64,000 nucleotides of DNA from positions 62,001-126,000 of the forward strand of contig JABMOM010000001.1 of NCBI GenBank assembly GCA_013204105.1. The letters run 5' to 3'. The notes under the pieces are model-generated. The model did no database searches, was not told where the DNA came from, and was given only the letters and a program-made list of their open reading frames with translations. Position numbers and translations under genes: made by a program. This document shows positions 10,001 to 19,010 of the stretch, one piece after another. Position 1 is the stretch's first letter, and each line of letters starts with the position of its first letter. Origin of the DNA: Flavobacteriales bacterium. GTDB taxonomy: Bacteria; Bacteroidota; Bacteroidia; Flavobacteriales_G; Salibacteraceae.

Positions 10001-10717
10001 GTGAAAATCAGGTTGGCGATATTGATCTCTCTGCTGCAGGTCTCCGGAGTCGTTCAGGCACAAGAAGACTATTTCGGACAGTGGAATCTTCACCTCGCTC
10101 AATTAAATCCAACCCATAATGGTGATCGCTCTGTAGTAGCGGTGATTCCTTTGGGAGGATCCCTCACAACCTCGCTTGCTGCGCAATGGCTGTTGCGCTA
10201 TAATGTACAATACGCCCACAGAAATTACGATAGCAGTTGTCGCTCATGCATCGACGGCCTTCGATCGACGGATGAATTCGATCAGGTGGAGATCGGCGCT
10301 GTCGCGTATTACGATGTGGGAGAACACTATGCAGATAATAGACTGCAAGTCCTTTTTGGACTTGGGTTTGTAGCCCAGTACGCCTTTGATCAACAATCCT
10401 ATCAGGGAATAAGTTGGAGCATGCTCAATGGAACCCAAGCCTTGAGGAGTTTTGGTGTGTACGGCACGGCGCCTGTCATGCTATCTGTAAAACTGAGTTC
10501 GAGGTTTCGGCTTGAGCTGGGGTCTGAACTTAGGTTTGGCGCTAAGAACGTTGCCGTGCAAGACCGCAACAGCAGCACGATCGATGGTCAGCGCCTGGTC
10601 AGCGAGTCAGATCAATCCTTCTCCGACGTTGGCCTTGTGTTTTATCCCGCATATGCGAGTATCGGCATGCTGATCCATCGAGGTCACAAGGAGGTGGAGG
10701 TTGAGAAGGAGCAATAG
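10001..10717 (+). CDS. Exported protein, probably small outer-membrane barrel
   Basis: 238 residues from a GTG start, 3 bases after the M28 peptidase stop, so probably co-transcribed. A signal peptide ends at QAQ (about residue 21). The mature part alternates aromatic/hydrophobic and polar residues with Gly-rich turns, as in small outer-membrane beta-barrels. It contains one SCRSC cysteine pair. No ATG alternative gives a complete signal peptide. The family is not recognised. Confidence 0.65.
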   Translation: MKIRLAILISLLQVSGVVQAQEDYFGQWNLHLAQLNPTHNGDRSVVAVIPLGGSLTTSLAAQWLLRYNVQYAHRNYDSSCRSCIDGLRSTDEFDQVEIGAVAYYDVGEHYADNRLQVLFGLGFVAQYAFDQQSYQGISWSMLNGTQALRSFGVYGTAPVMLSVKLSSRFRLELGSELRFGAKNVAVQDRNSSTIDGQRLVSESDQSFSDVGLVFYPAYASIGMLIHRGHKEVEVEKEQ

Positions 10718-10723
10718 GGAGTG

Positions 10724-11422
10724 TCAGAGATCGTTGGAAGCAGCGCTTTGATCCGCGTCCTCTTTGGCTTTGTCCTCCGTCGGGAAGTACCGTTTTTGGA
10801 AGACTACAATCATACCGATTCCAGTGGTGATGGCGGTGTCGGCGATGTTGAAAACCGGCCGAAAGAATGCGAAATCATCCCCACCTAAAAAAGGGATCCA
10901 ATCGGGAAAAGTTCCTGAGACTAGTGGAAAGTAGAGCATGTCAACTACACGACCGAAGAGAAAGGGGGCATACCCGCCATTCTCGGGCATGAAGGTCGCG
11001 ATTTGGTGGTAGCTGTCATTGAACAGGAGCCCGTAAAACATGGAGTCTAAGATGTTGCCCAAGGCGCCAGAAAAGATCAGCGAACCAGCTATAATCAATC
11101 CGGGTTTTGCACCGCGAGCAGCGGTTCGGAAAAGGTAGAATCCAATAAGCGAAACGGCTATGATGCGAAAAATGGACAAGGCGATCTTGCCGCTATCTCC
11201 ACCGAACTCCATGCCAAAGGCCATTCCATTGTTCTCCGTGAAATGAATGATAAACCAATTCCCGAGCAAGGCAAATTCCTGACCCAAGTACATATTGGTC
11301 TTGATCCAAATCTTCAGCACTTGGTCAGCGATGAGGACGGAGAGCGTGATGAAAAGTGCCTTCTTCAAAGCGCCATTGGGGATGAAGGAGGGATTGCTAT
11401 GACTGCTGATTCTTCGCCTCAA
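10724..11422 (-). CDS. lspA: Lipoprotein signal peptidase (signal peptidase II)
   Basis: 232 residues, membrane-bound aspartyl protease that removes the signal peptide from prolipoproteins after diacylglyceryl transfer. Four membrane helices are visible. The two catalytic aspartates are D126 (GNILDSM) and D195 (FNIADTA), and the N-terminal helix carries the IADQVLKIW signature. An insertion between the helices (about 140-185) is typical of Bacteroidota LspA. The start region overlaps the end of the upstream DksA-like gene by 26 bases. It forms an operon with that gene and ileS. Confidence 0.95.
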   Translation of the reverse strand: MRRRISSHSNPSFIPNGALKKALFITLSVLIADQVLKIWIKTNMYLGQEFALLGNWFIIHFTENNGMAFGMEFGGDSGKIALSIFRIIAVSLIGFYLFRTAARGAKPGLIIAGSLIFSGALGNILDSMFYGLLFNDSYHQIATFMPENGGYAPFLFGRVVDMLYFPLVSGTFPDWIPFLGGDDFAFFRPVFNIADTAITTGIGMIVVFQKRYFPTEDKAKEDADQSAASNDL

Positions 11423-11780
11423 TGCTCAGTGTAGCATGGGGGACGATGCGTAGACGTTCTTTGGAAATGAGTTTTCCGGTCACGCGGCAAATGCCGTAGG
11501 TCTTGTTTTCGATGCGGATGAGCGCATCGTTCAAGTGCTTGATGAACTTCTCCTGACGAGCAGCCAATTGGGCGGTCTCTTCACGTGAAAGCACGTCTGA
11601 ACCGTCTTCGATCAATTTGAAGGTGGGCGAGGTGTCGTCCGTTCCATTGTTGTCTTTCAAAGACATGGAAGAATTCAATAAATCATAATCCTCTTTCGCC
11701 TCCGCCAACTTTGACTCAATGATGTCGCGGAACTCCTTGAGCTCTGCGTCTAAGAATCGTGTTTTTTCTTTTTCTGCCAT
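11397..11780 (-). CDS. TraR/DksA-family protein with Cys-poor zinc-finger region
   Basis: 127 residues. The N-terminal two-thirds are helical, including a coiled coil, and end in the DksA-type finger region (YGICRVTGK followed by the PHATLSIEA segment). Only C98 of the four expected zinc cysteines remains; the aligned positions are T101, S119 and A122. The fold may persist without zinc. Related proteins bind RNA polymerase through its secondary channel and modulate transcription with ppGpp, but the acidic coiled-coil tip is not clearly present. It lies between ileS (5-base gap) and lspA (26-base overlap). Confidence 0.88.
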   Translation of the reverse strand: MAEKEKTRFLDAELKEFRDIIESKLAEAKEDYDLLNSSMSLKDNNGTDDTSPTFKLIEDGSDVLSREETAQLAARQEKFIKHLNDALIRIENKTYGICRVTGKLISKERLRIVPHATLSIEAKNQQS

Positions 11781-11785
11781 GTCGT

Positions 11786-14700
11786 TTATGCTTCGTCTTT
11801 CTCTAAATATATCCTTGTTGAAACGCCTTGTTCCAATTCAATGTCTTGTGCTTGTTCGTTTGTGATGACCTCCGAAAGCGTCAGCTCAGAGGCAAGCGTC
11901 TCGTCACAAATATAATTTTTATTGGATTCGACCGCACGTACGATATCCGCTTGGTTTTCAACGAATAATTTGATGCGATCGGTCACCTCTAACCCTCTGT
12001 CTTTTCGCATGTTTTGGATGCGATTCACCAGCTCACGGGCGATTCCTTCGGAGCGCAGTGCTTCACTTATGGTGATGTCCATAGCTACGGTTACGTTTCC
12101 TTCGCTGGCTACGCTCCATCCGGGGATGTCTTTGGTACTGATCTCAACGTCTTCTTTGCCCAATTCGAACGACGTCCCATTCAAGTCGAGGACAATGCTT
12201 CCATCGCGCTCGAGCGTCGTAATTTCCTCCTGACCAAAACGATTCACTTCTGCAGCAAGTAGCTTCATGTCCTTACCGACTTTCGGTCCCAGGGTCTTGA
12301 AATTGGGCTTGATGCTCTTCACAAATACGCCTTCGTCTTTCACGTACTGCAATTCTTTCACATTGATCTCAGAGAGGATGAGGTTCTCAACCTCGTGCAA
12401 GTGACGCTCAAAATTGGCGTCCTGTACGGGGATCATGATCTTTTGCAGCGGCTGACGCACACGAATGTTTTCCTTCTTGCGCAAAGAAAGGGCGAGGGAT
12501 GAAGCCGTCTGGGCAAGCGCCATCCGTTCTTCCAAGTCTTTATCGATGAACTGTTCATTGATCGATGGCCACTCGGCTAGGTGAACCGAGGACTCCGCCT
12601 CTTGCTGTGTCACAGCATTGAGGTCACAGAAGAGGTGGTCAGAGTAGAATGGCGCGATTGGAGCGCTGAGTTTTGCCACCGTGTTCAAGCATCGGTACAA
12701 TGTCTGGTAGGCTGCGATCTTGTCTTCACTGTAGTCTCCTTTCCAGAAACGGCGTCGGCACAAACGCACATACCAATTGCTTAACTCGTCCACTACAAAG
12801 TCTTGAATCGCTCTACCGGCGCGCGTTGGCTCGTAATTTTCGTAGGCGTCTTCTACTTCCTTGACCAAACTGTTCAAGCGAGAGATCACCCATCGGTCAA
12901 TCTCCGGCCGTTGCTCCAACGGCACCTCTTCCTCGGCGTAGGTGAACTTGTCCACGTTCGCATAGAGGGAGAAGAAAGCATAGGTATTGTGCAGTGCTCT
13001 GAAGTATTTCCGTTGCACTTCCGTGATTCCTTCTAAGTCAAACTTGAGGTTATCCCATGGAGGAGCGTTGGTAATCATGTACCATCGTGTAGCATCCGGG
13101 CCATATTTTCCAAGTGTCTCAAATGGATCCACGGCATTGCCGAGGCGCTTTGACATCTTCTGACCGTTCTTGTCCAGAACCAGGCCATTGCTAACCACAT
13201 TTTTGTAGGCGACTGAACCTTTGATCATGGTAGAAATGGCGTGAAGGGTATAGAACCAACCACGCGTTTGGTCAACACCTTCGGCGATAAAATCGGCCGG
13301 AAACACTTTTCCACTATCCACCAACTCCTTGTTCTCAAAAGGGTAATGCCATTGCGCATAGGGCATCGCGCCGCTGTCGAACCATACGTCGATGAGGTCT
13401 AACTCTCGCGCAAGAACCTGTCCATTGCGGAAGAAGATCACTTGGTCTACGAACGGCCGGTGCAGGTCTAATTGTTCTTTTGGCAAGGAAGCAAAGAAGA
13501 TGACCTGCTTGCTGCGGATGAGGTCGTTCCAAACGTTGTTTACATTCTCACCGCGCAAGCGCATTTCTCCGAGGAGTTTCCTGAGCGATTGTCCGTCGTG
13601 ACGCGTGCCTTTTTCATCTAGACATGACTCCGTGAGGAAATAAGCATTCTTCTCTGTAAATTCATCAATGGCGCCTAAGCATTCTTCGAGCAGTGGCCCA
13701 TAGGGTCCCGTTCTCCAGATCGGAAGTGGCGTTCCCCAATAGCGAGAGCGGCTGAGGTTCCAGTCGTTGACGTTTTCCAGCCAGTTGCCGAAGCGTCCGG
13801 TTCCTGTACTGGCCGGTTTCCAGTTGATCGTGTTGTTCAACTCGATCATTTTTTCCCGTGCCGAAGTAGCCTTGATGAACCAAGAATCTAAGGGGTAGTA
13901 TAAAATAGGCTTGTCTGTACGCCAGCAATGAGGGTAGTTGTGTTGGTACTTTTCGACCTTGAAGGCCTTGCCTTCGAGCTTTAATTTAAGGGCGATGCGC
14001 TCGTCTACACTCAGGTAGTTGCTGAGGTTGGGAATGTATTCTTTGAGCGCTTCCTTTTGGTGTTCGAAGTCCTTTTTCAATTCTTCTTCGGTAAGGTACT
14101 CGGCCTTGACCGGCTCTCCTCCTAATCCCCAGATAGGATCCTGCACAGAAGCCACGAAACGACCGCGCAGGTCTACCAATGGAACCGGGTCCCCGTTTTC
14201 GTTGAGCACTAGCAGGGGCGGAATTCCTGCTTCCTTGGCAACGCGCATATCGTCTGCGCCAAAGGTGGGCGCGGTGTGCACGATGCCTGTACCGTCTTCC
14301 GTAGTGACGAAATCACCCGCGATTACGCGATAGGCTTTGTCAGCGTCCTGATAAGGCTGCGCGTACGGAAGGAGTTGTTCGTAGGATAAGCCGACAATAT
14401 CGGAGCCTTTGAAAGTCGCCAAGACCCGGTAAGGAAGGACTTTGTCGTTGGGGGTAAAAGACATTTCAGCGGATTCGCCATCGGGCTTAAAGTACGCCTG
14501 AAGCCGTGACTTCGCCAGGATGATTTTTTGGGAATCCGCAGTATACGGATTGAAGGTGTCAACCAATAGATACTCGATGTTGGCTCCGACGGTCAACGCC
14601 GTATTGGAAGGAAGCGTCCATGGAGTGGTCGTCCACGCCATGATGAATACAGCGCTTGCTTGAACCGCTTCTTGCAGAGCAGCTACGTTTGACTCCGTTG

Positions 14701-15358
14701 AGTTGACCTTGAACAGCGCTGTACAACTCGTATCCTTCACATCGCGATAGGTGCCGGGAAGATTGAGCTCGTGTGAACTGAGTCCGGTTCCCGCTGCAGG
14801 AGAATACGGCTGGATCGTGTAGCCCTTGTAGATCATCTGCTTTTGGTAAAGCTGGCTCAACAACCACCAAACGGTTTCGATGTATTTATTCTCATACGTT
14901 ACGTATGGATCGGTCATGTCGACCCAGTAGCCCATTTTTTCTGTGAGATCGTTCCATACATCCGTGTAGCGCATCACTGCTTCTCGGCACGCGAGGTTAT
15001 ATTTTTCGATGGTGATGCTTTTGCCGATGTCCTCTTTGGTGATCCCCAGCTCTTTTTCAACGCCAAGCTCAACTGGAAGTCCGTGGGTGTCCCACCCCGC
15101 TTTTCGGTTGACCTGAAAGCCTTTTTGAGTCTTGTAGCGGCAGAAAAGATCCTTGATCGTACGGGCCATGACATGGTGAATGCCCGGCATCCCATTTGCT
15201 GAGGGAGGCCCCTCATAAAAGACGTAGCTAGGTTTTCCTTCGCGTGCGCTGATGCTCTCTTCGAAGGTTTTTTCCTGCTTCCACTTCTCCAATACCTGTT
15301 CCGCGATGTTCGGCAGGTTCAGTCCGTCGTATTCTTTAAATGGTTTCATTTCAGCCAA
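11786..15358 (-). CDS. ileS: Isoleucyl-tRNA synthetase
   Basis: 1190 residues, full length for the long Bacteroidota type. The class I catalytic motifs are a HIGH-type box PGIHHV (about 58-63) and KMSKR starting at K734. The editing (CP1) domain lies between them, with the threonine-rich TTPWTLPSN region. An anticodon-binding domain and a C-terminal DUF5915-like extension follow. It charges tRNA-Ile in the cytosol. It is first in a unit with the DksA-like gene and lspA. A perfect -7 box sits 24-31 bases upstream. Confidence 0.97.
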   Translation of the reverse strand: MAEMKPFKEYDGLNLPNIAEQVLEKWKQEKTFEESISAREGKPSYVFYEGPPSANGMPGIHHVMARTIKDLFCRYKTQKGFQVNRKAGWDTHGLPVELGVEKELGITKEDIGKSITIEKYNLACREAVMRYTDVWNDLTEKMGYWVDMTDPYVTYENKYIETVWWLLSQLYQKQMIYKGYTIQPYSPAAGTGLSSHELNLPGTYRDVKDTSCTALFKVNSTESNVAALQEAVQASAVFIMAWTTTPWTLPSNTALTVGANIEYLLVDTFNPYTADSQKIILAKSRLQAYFKPDGESAEMSFTPNDKVLPYRVLATFKGSDIVGLSYEQLLPYAQPYQDADKAYRVIAGDFVTTEDGTGIVHTAPTFGADDMRVAKEAGIPPLLVLNENGDPVPLVDLRGRFVASVQDPIWGLGGEPVKAEYLTEEELKKDFEHQKEALKEYIPNLSNYLSVDERIALKLKLEGKAFKVEKYQHNYPHCWRTDKPILYYPLDSWFIKATSAREKMIELNNTINWKPASTGTGRFGNWLENVNDWNLSRSRYWGTPLPIWRTGPYGPLLEECLGAIDEFTEKNAYFLTESCLDEKGTRHDGQSLRKLLGEMRLRGENVNNVWNDLIRSKQVIFFASLPKEQLDLHRPFVDQVIFFRNGQVLARELDLIDVWFDSGAMPYAQWHYPFENKELVDSGKVFPADFIAEGVDQTRGWFYTLHAISTMIKGSVAYKNVVSNGLVLDKNGQKMSKRLGNAVDPFETLGKYGPDATRWYMITNAPPWDNLKFDLEGITEVQRKYFRALHNTYAFFSLYANVDKFTYAEEEVPLEQRPEIDRWVISRLNSLVKEVEDAYENYEPTRAGRAIQDFVVDELSNWYVRLCRRRFWKGDYSEDKIAAYQTLYRCLNTVAKLSAPIAPFYSDHLFCDLNAVTQQEAESSVHLAEWPSINEQFIDKDLEERMALAQTASSLALSLRKKENIRVRQPLQKIMIPVQDANFERHLHEVENLILSEINVKELQYVKDEGVFVKSIKPNFKTLGPKVGKDMKLLAAEVNRFGQEEITTLERDGSIVLDLNGTSFELGKEDVEISTKDIPGWSVASEGNVTVAMDITISEALRSEGIARELVNRIQNMRKDRGLEVTDRIKLFVENQADIVRAVESNKNYICDETLASELTLSEVITNEQAQDIELEQGVSTRIYLEKDEA

Positions 15359-15381
15359 CTACCCTTGTTTTATAAAGGCTG

Positions 15382-15389
15382 CAAAGGTA
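15382..15389 (-). promoter_or_regulatory. -7 promoter element of ileS
   Basis: On the minus strand this reads TACCTTTG, a perfect match to TAnnTTTG, 24 bases ahead of the ileS ATG. I see no TTG at the usual -33 distance. Confidence 0.4.
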
Positions 15390-15455
15390 AAACGCTCAAG
15401 GCATTTGGCACACTTGCCCTTTGATATAGTTTGTCGATGGGAAAAAGGGACAGAA

Positions 15456-16736
15456 TCAGGCAGGGGAGGGAGTGCGGCGAATGTTGTTCTTGGTGAAGAA
15501 AGCAACCCGAATCAGCCAGAGCATGGAAATGCCGCAGTAGCCCACGGTCAAGGGCACCAGCCAGCTTGCAGTCGGAGCCTCGGACATGAATTGAAAAACG
15601 ATCAGCGGAAGCGCGATCAAGCGCAACACCTCAGCTGGAAATGCCAGCCGGGTATACTCGAGCATTTGACCGTGCGCAAAGACGGAGAGCAACATGGCTA
15701 CGGTCAATGCAATGATTTCTTGATTACCGAAGATCAGGGCTAACGTTGGCTCTTGGATGCTCTTTCCAGTGAAGGTCAAGTGTGCAAACAACGTAAGGGT
15801 CACCAGTGTGCCTATAAGCAAGTACGCCCCGTACTCAAAACTGAGCCGTACCTCACGCTTCATCCTTTGACCTTGCTCATCTACTTGGTATTCTGAAGGT
15901 AGAAAGCCCACATCTTCCGGAGTCCAGGCGGGCCCTTTTAGAAAGACATTCATCTTGTTGGAGAGGCTCTTCGTTCTTGATGCGCGCGTGAACAGGTCTT
16001 TCCAGTAAGCAAATTGAGCCCGAAAGGCGCTGTTGCTTTCAAAGCCAGAGGTGATGCCATAATCTGGCTCCTCGTCTTCGCGCACGAAGGTTCCAAACAT
16101 CTTGTCCCAAATGATCAGGATATGACCGTAGTTGTGGTCCATGTATTTGACGTTGCGTGCGTGATGAACGCGGTGGTGGGAAGGGGTCGTGAAGATCTCT
16201 TCCAGGAATCCGAGTCGACCGACCAATCGGCTGTGAGTAACCAGCTGATAAAATCCAAGGAAGACGCCGAAGGTGACGATGGACAGAGCGTCATATCCTA
16301 AGAAAGGAAACCATATGAAGAAGAAGGATCGAAAGATGACGGCAAAGAAGGAGACCCGAAATACGGTCGTAAAATTCAATTCCTCGCTCTGATGATGGAC
16401 GATGTGGGCGGCCCATAGAAAGTTGATCTCGTGGCTTAGGCGGTGGAACCAATAGGCGACAAAGTCGAAAAGGACGATGCCGAGGATCCAGGTGAAAGCA
16501 TTGATCGGCATCTGAAACGGCGCGATGTGCTCATATATGTATTGAGCTCCGATTAGAAAAAGGACGCCATAGAAGACATCGAACGAGCGTTCAAGAATGG
16601 CGCAATAGGTGTTGACCAGGGCGTCGGAAAGGTTGAATACGTGCACACCTGTTTGAATCGAGACAACGATCTCATATCCGAGAATCACTAAAAATAGAAC
16701 GACTACAATGCCGGTAAGGAGGAAGAAAGTTGTCAT
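15456..16736 (-). CDS. Sterol desaturase / fatty-acid hydroxylase family membrane protein
   Basis: 426 residues with multiple membrane helices. The di-iron histidine clusters of the family are all present: H98-RLS-H102, H111-IVH-H115, and an HHRVHH box near residue 186. Such enzymes hydroxylate or desaturate lipids, hopanoids or sterols at the membrane using O2. The C-terminal 140 residues add further hydrophobic segments beyond the catalytic core. The substrate cannot be told from sequence. It sits 7 bases downstream of the next membrane-protein gene and is probably co-transcribed with it. Confidence 0.88.
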   Translation of the reverse strand: MTTFFLLTGIVVVLFLVILGYEIVVSIQTGVHVFNLSDALVNTYCAILERSFDVFYGVLFLIGAQYIYEHIAPFQMPINAFTWILGIVLFDFVAYWFHRLSHEINFLWAAHIVHHQSEELNFTTVFRVSFFAVIFRSFFFIWFPFLGYDALSIVTFGVFLGFYQLVTHSRLVGRLGFLEEIFTTPSHHRVHHARNVKYMDHNYGHILIIWDKMFGTFVREDEEPDYGITSGFESNSAFRAQFAYWKDLFTRASRTKSLSNKMNVFLKGPAWTPEDVGFLPSEYQVDEQGQRMKREVRLSFEYGAYLLIGTLVTLTLFAHLTFTGKSIQEPTLALIFGNQEIIALTVAMLLSVFAHGQMLEYTRLAFPAEVLRLIALPLIVFQFMSEAPTASWLVPLTVGYCGISMLWLIRVAFFTKNNIRRTPSPA

Positions 16737-16743
16737 GGTCTGA

Positions 16744-17445
16744 TCATCTTGATCGTTGTACTGTAATGAGTTCCAATTTTCTCACGCCGAAGATCATCAA
16801 TGCCATGAATCCACACAAGAGTACGTGACTGATATCATGATAATTGAACCATCGGTTGACGCTGATCTGTTGATTGAAGATGACGCTTGGCACTATAGCA
16901 TACACTAACGCTCCAAGGATGATAAGGTTCCCATCATTCTTGAATCGAACATATTGAAAGAGTTGAAGCGGCAAGATGAGGCCGATTACAAACACGCCAT
17001 TTGCAAGTTGAGCTACGGAGAAAGATCGCGCCGGACTGAGGATCCAAATCAGAAAAATGGCAAAGACCAGTCCCACCACCAACTGTAGTGCTTTATGCAA
17101 TCGGTCTGGCAATGCCGAACGAGCTCCACTGAGAGAGGCAAAGGCTAACAATGTTTGACCGGCCAGACTGAAGAGCCATCCAATCATTTTCCATTCGAAG
17201 CTCACGTAGGCCTGAAGCCCATGGCCAAACCATGCCGCGCTTGTCATGCCGATCGCAAACATGAGAAAGTACAATCGGTAGAAGCGAAAGGTCTGATTGT
17301 CCACTTCCTTCCTTCGGTTCAGGTAGATGAAACCGATGATGCACGTAATGGCAATCATGAAATCAGTGATGGAGGTCACTGGCTCTCGCCATTCAAAAGC
17401 GCCTAAGAATACCGTCGGATTGAGTATGGATGCTTGTTCTTGCAA
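16744..17445 (-). CDS. Multi-span membrane protein, DUF6962-like
   Basis: 233 residues with about seven hydrophobic segments and conserved-looking polar residues in the membrane (AAWFGHG, NYHDISH). This overall pattern resembles small ceramidase/DUF6962-type membrane proteins, but the assignment is tentative. It lies just upstream of the sterol-desaturase-family gene (7-base gap), so a shared lipid-related role is possible. Confidence 0.7.
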   Translation of the reverse strand: MQEQASILNPTVFLGAFEWREPVTSITDFMIAITCIIGFIYLNRRKEVDNQTFRFYRLYFLMFAIGMTSAAWFGHGLQAYVSFEWKMIGWLFSLAGQTLLAFASLSGARSALPDRLHKALQLVVGLVFAIFLIWILSPARSFSVAQLANGVFVIGLILPLQLFQYVRFKNDGNLIILGALVYAIVPSVIFNQQISVNRWFNYHDISHVLLCGFMALMIFGVRKLELITVQRSR

Positions 17446-17488
17446 GATGAGGATTAGCTAAGAAGGTGCGAAATTACTGTGCTTTGGC

Positions 17489-17821
17489 TTACCCTGCGCA
17501 GCGAACGCAAAAGGGACTTTCTGGTTTTAGAATGAGTCTGCCTGGAGGAATCTTTGTCCCGCATCGCGCGCAATTACCAAAGCCTGGACCGTCAATGTTG
17601 TCCTGCATGTATTTGAGCTTCGTGAGCTTCTCTTCTGCCGTGCGGAGCGCTGCCTGAACGATTGTCCGATTGTTGATGGCATCCATGCGTGAGATGCGAC
17701 CGATGGCGTCATCAGGAGCGATAGGAGCGGTGCTTTCTTTGTATGCAGAGATTGCCTCAATGGTCTTCGCAATCTCTCTTTCGAGTAGATGGAGGATATC
17801 CTGACGGCTAAGCTCCTTCAT
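17489..17821 (-). CDS. TraR/DksA-type zinc-finger protein
   Basis: 110 residues. An N-terminal helical hairpin region (1-75) is followed by an intact four-cysteine finger: C84-A-R-C87 and C105-V-R-C108. This contrasts with the Cys-depleted paralogue in the ileS-lspA operon. Family members act on RNA polymerase, but this short version may have another role. Its start overlaps the end of the RidA gene by 14 bases, so the two are probably translated together. Confidence 0.88.
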   Translation of the reverse strand: MKELSRQDILHLLEREIAKTIEAISAYKESTAPIAPDDAIGRISRMDAINNRTIVQAALRTAEEKLTKLKYMQDNIDGPGFGNCARCGTKIPPGRLILKPESPFCVRCAG

Positions 17822-18245
17822 CGATTGTGGCTATGCACTTCAATTCGATCGCGATGGGTGTGGGCAGGGAGTTGATCTCTACCGTGGTGCGACAAGGCTG
17901 CACATCCTTGAAGTATTCTGCGTACACCTGGTTATAGGTGGAGAAGTCTCGCTTCATGTTTACCAGAAAGACGGTCACGTCTACTAAGCTTTCCCACGTG
18001 CTTCCTGAGGCCTCGAGCACCGCGCGTACGTTGTCAAAAACGGAACGGCACTGCGCTTCGAAATCGAAGGCTTCGAAATTTCCATTGTGGTCTAACTTCA
18101 ATCCGGGGACCCCGCTATCGTTGGCATCCGAACCAGCGGTGCGTGGACCGACTCCGGAGAGGAAGAGGAGATTTCCCACTTTGCGGGCGTGGGGGTAAAG
18201 ACCTACGGGCTTAGGGGCCTTATCTGCATTGATCTTATCGCTCAT
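17808..18245 (-). CDS. RidA family (Rid/YjgF/UK114) deaminase
   Basis: 145 residues, the usual single-domain length plus a short insertion. The family pattern is visible: a G-x-Y-P-H-A start, LLFLSGVGPR, the NVRAVLEASG helix and CRTTVEI with the active-site-region arginine near the C-terminal third, then KCIATI. RidA proteins hydrolyse reactive enamine/imine intermediates; the insertion and sequence make it closer to the 2-aminomuconate-deaminase-like subgroup than to classical RidA. It is cytosolic and trimeric in known relatives. Confidence 0.88.
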   Translation of the reverse strand: MSDKINADKAPKPVGLYPHARKVGNLLFLSGVGPRTAGSDANDSGVPGLKLDHNGNFEAFDFEAQCRSVFDNVRAVLEASGSTWESLVDVTVFLVNMKRDFSTYNQVYAEYFKDVQPCRTTVEINSLPTPIAIELKCIATIDEGA

Positions 18246-18311
18246 GATGGATCGGCTTTGATTGCTTAAGCTACGAAGGTGGCACTTTCGAAGGATTTTT
18301 GGGCGTCTTAC

Positions 18312-18965
18312 TCAGACTTCAAGGTGGATCGCCTGTCCTTCTGTGATCCCAAACACTTGATGTCCTTTACGTGGCCGCACCTTCATCAACCCAGTAAGCG
18401 CGCCGAAGGCCGGGAGACAGATCCGATGGCCGTCAAAATGAAAACACGGAATCACCATGCGTTGACGGCCTTTACCGTTCAATGCAATCCCCGGATGGAG
18501 GTGACCGTGCATATTCACCGCCTCACCTTTCAACTTTTCCATGGGTTCGTGGGTGAGGATGATGCCGTTCCAATCCATAAGATCACAGGTGTCCATGTCT
18601 ATGGATCGATACACGGAATCTGGCATCACATCATGGTTGCCCTTCACAAGGATGAACTCCGTTTTTGGAAATTGACTGGTGATCATGGCAATCTCATCTA
18701 CTTCGCTGTTGTGCTCGCTGTGAAAAAGGTCTCCTAAGATGATCATCCTTTTAGGGCGATGTAGCTCTAACAGGGAAAGGAAGGCAAATTGATCGGCATC
18801 CCGAGCTTGAGGAGGAACTGCCAGGCCTGCTTTCCGGAAATGCATGGTTTTTCCAAAGTGGAGATCTGCAAGGAGTAAATCGTCATCCTTCTTCACGAAG
18901 CGATCACCTAGGTGTATTGCAACGCCAGCTATTTCTGCGCGTAGTAAAGTGCTTTCTAATGTCAA
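18312..18965 (-). CDS. pdeM: Ligase-associated DNA damage response endonuclease PdeM
   Basis: 217 residues of the calpha-beta metallophosphoesterase fold. Metal-binding motifs are in order: ADLHFGK, GDLFHSE, KGNHD, THEP and HGHLH. The ADLHFGK variant and the length are those of PdeM, which in many bacteria is encoded with a DEXH helicase, an exonuclease and an ATP-dependent DNA ligase in a repair module. Here it lies 45 bases downstream of the matching helicase, but the ligase and exonuclease are not in the window. Confidence 0.9.
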   Translation of the reverse strand: MTLESTLLRAEIAGVAIHLGDRFVKKDDDLLLADLHFGKTMHFRKAGLAVPPQARDADQFAFLSLLELHRPKRMIILGDLFHSEHNSEVDEIAMITSQFPKTEFILVKGNHDVMPDSVYRSIDMDTCDLMDWNGIILTHEPMEKLKGEAVNMHGHLHPGIALNGKGRQRMVIPCFHFDGHRICLPAFGALTGLMKVRPRKGHQVFGITEGQAIHLEV

Positions 18966-19010
18966 TACGGGCTAAGTTTTACGCTTCAAAGATGTTAGAT
19001 TTTAAGAAGC

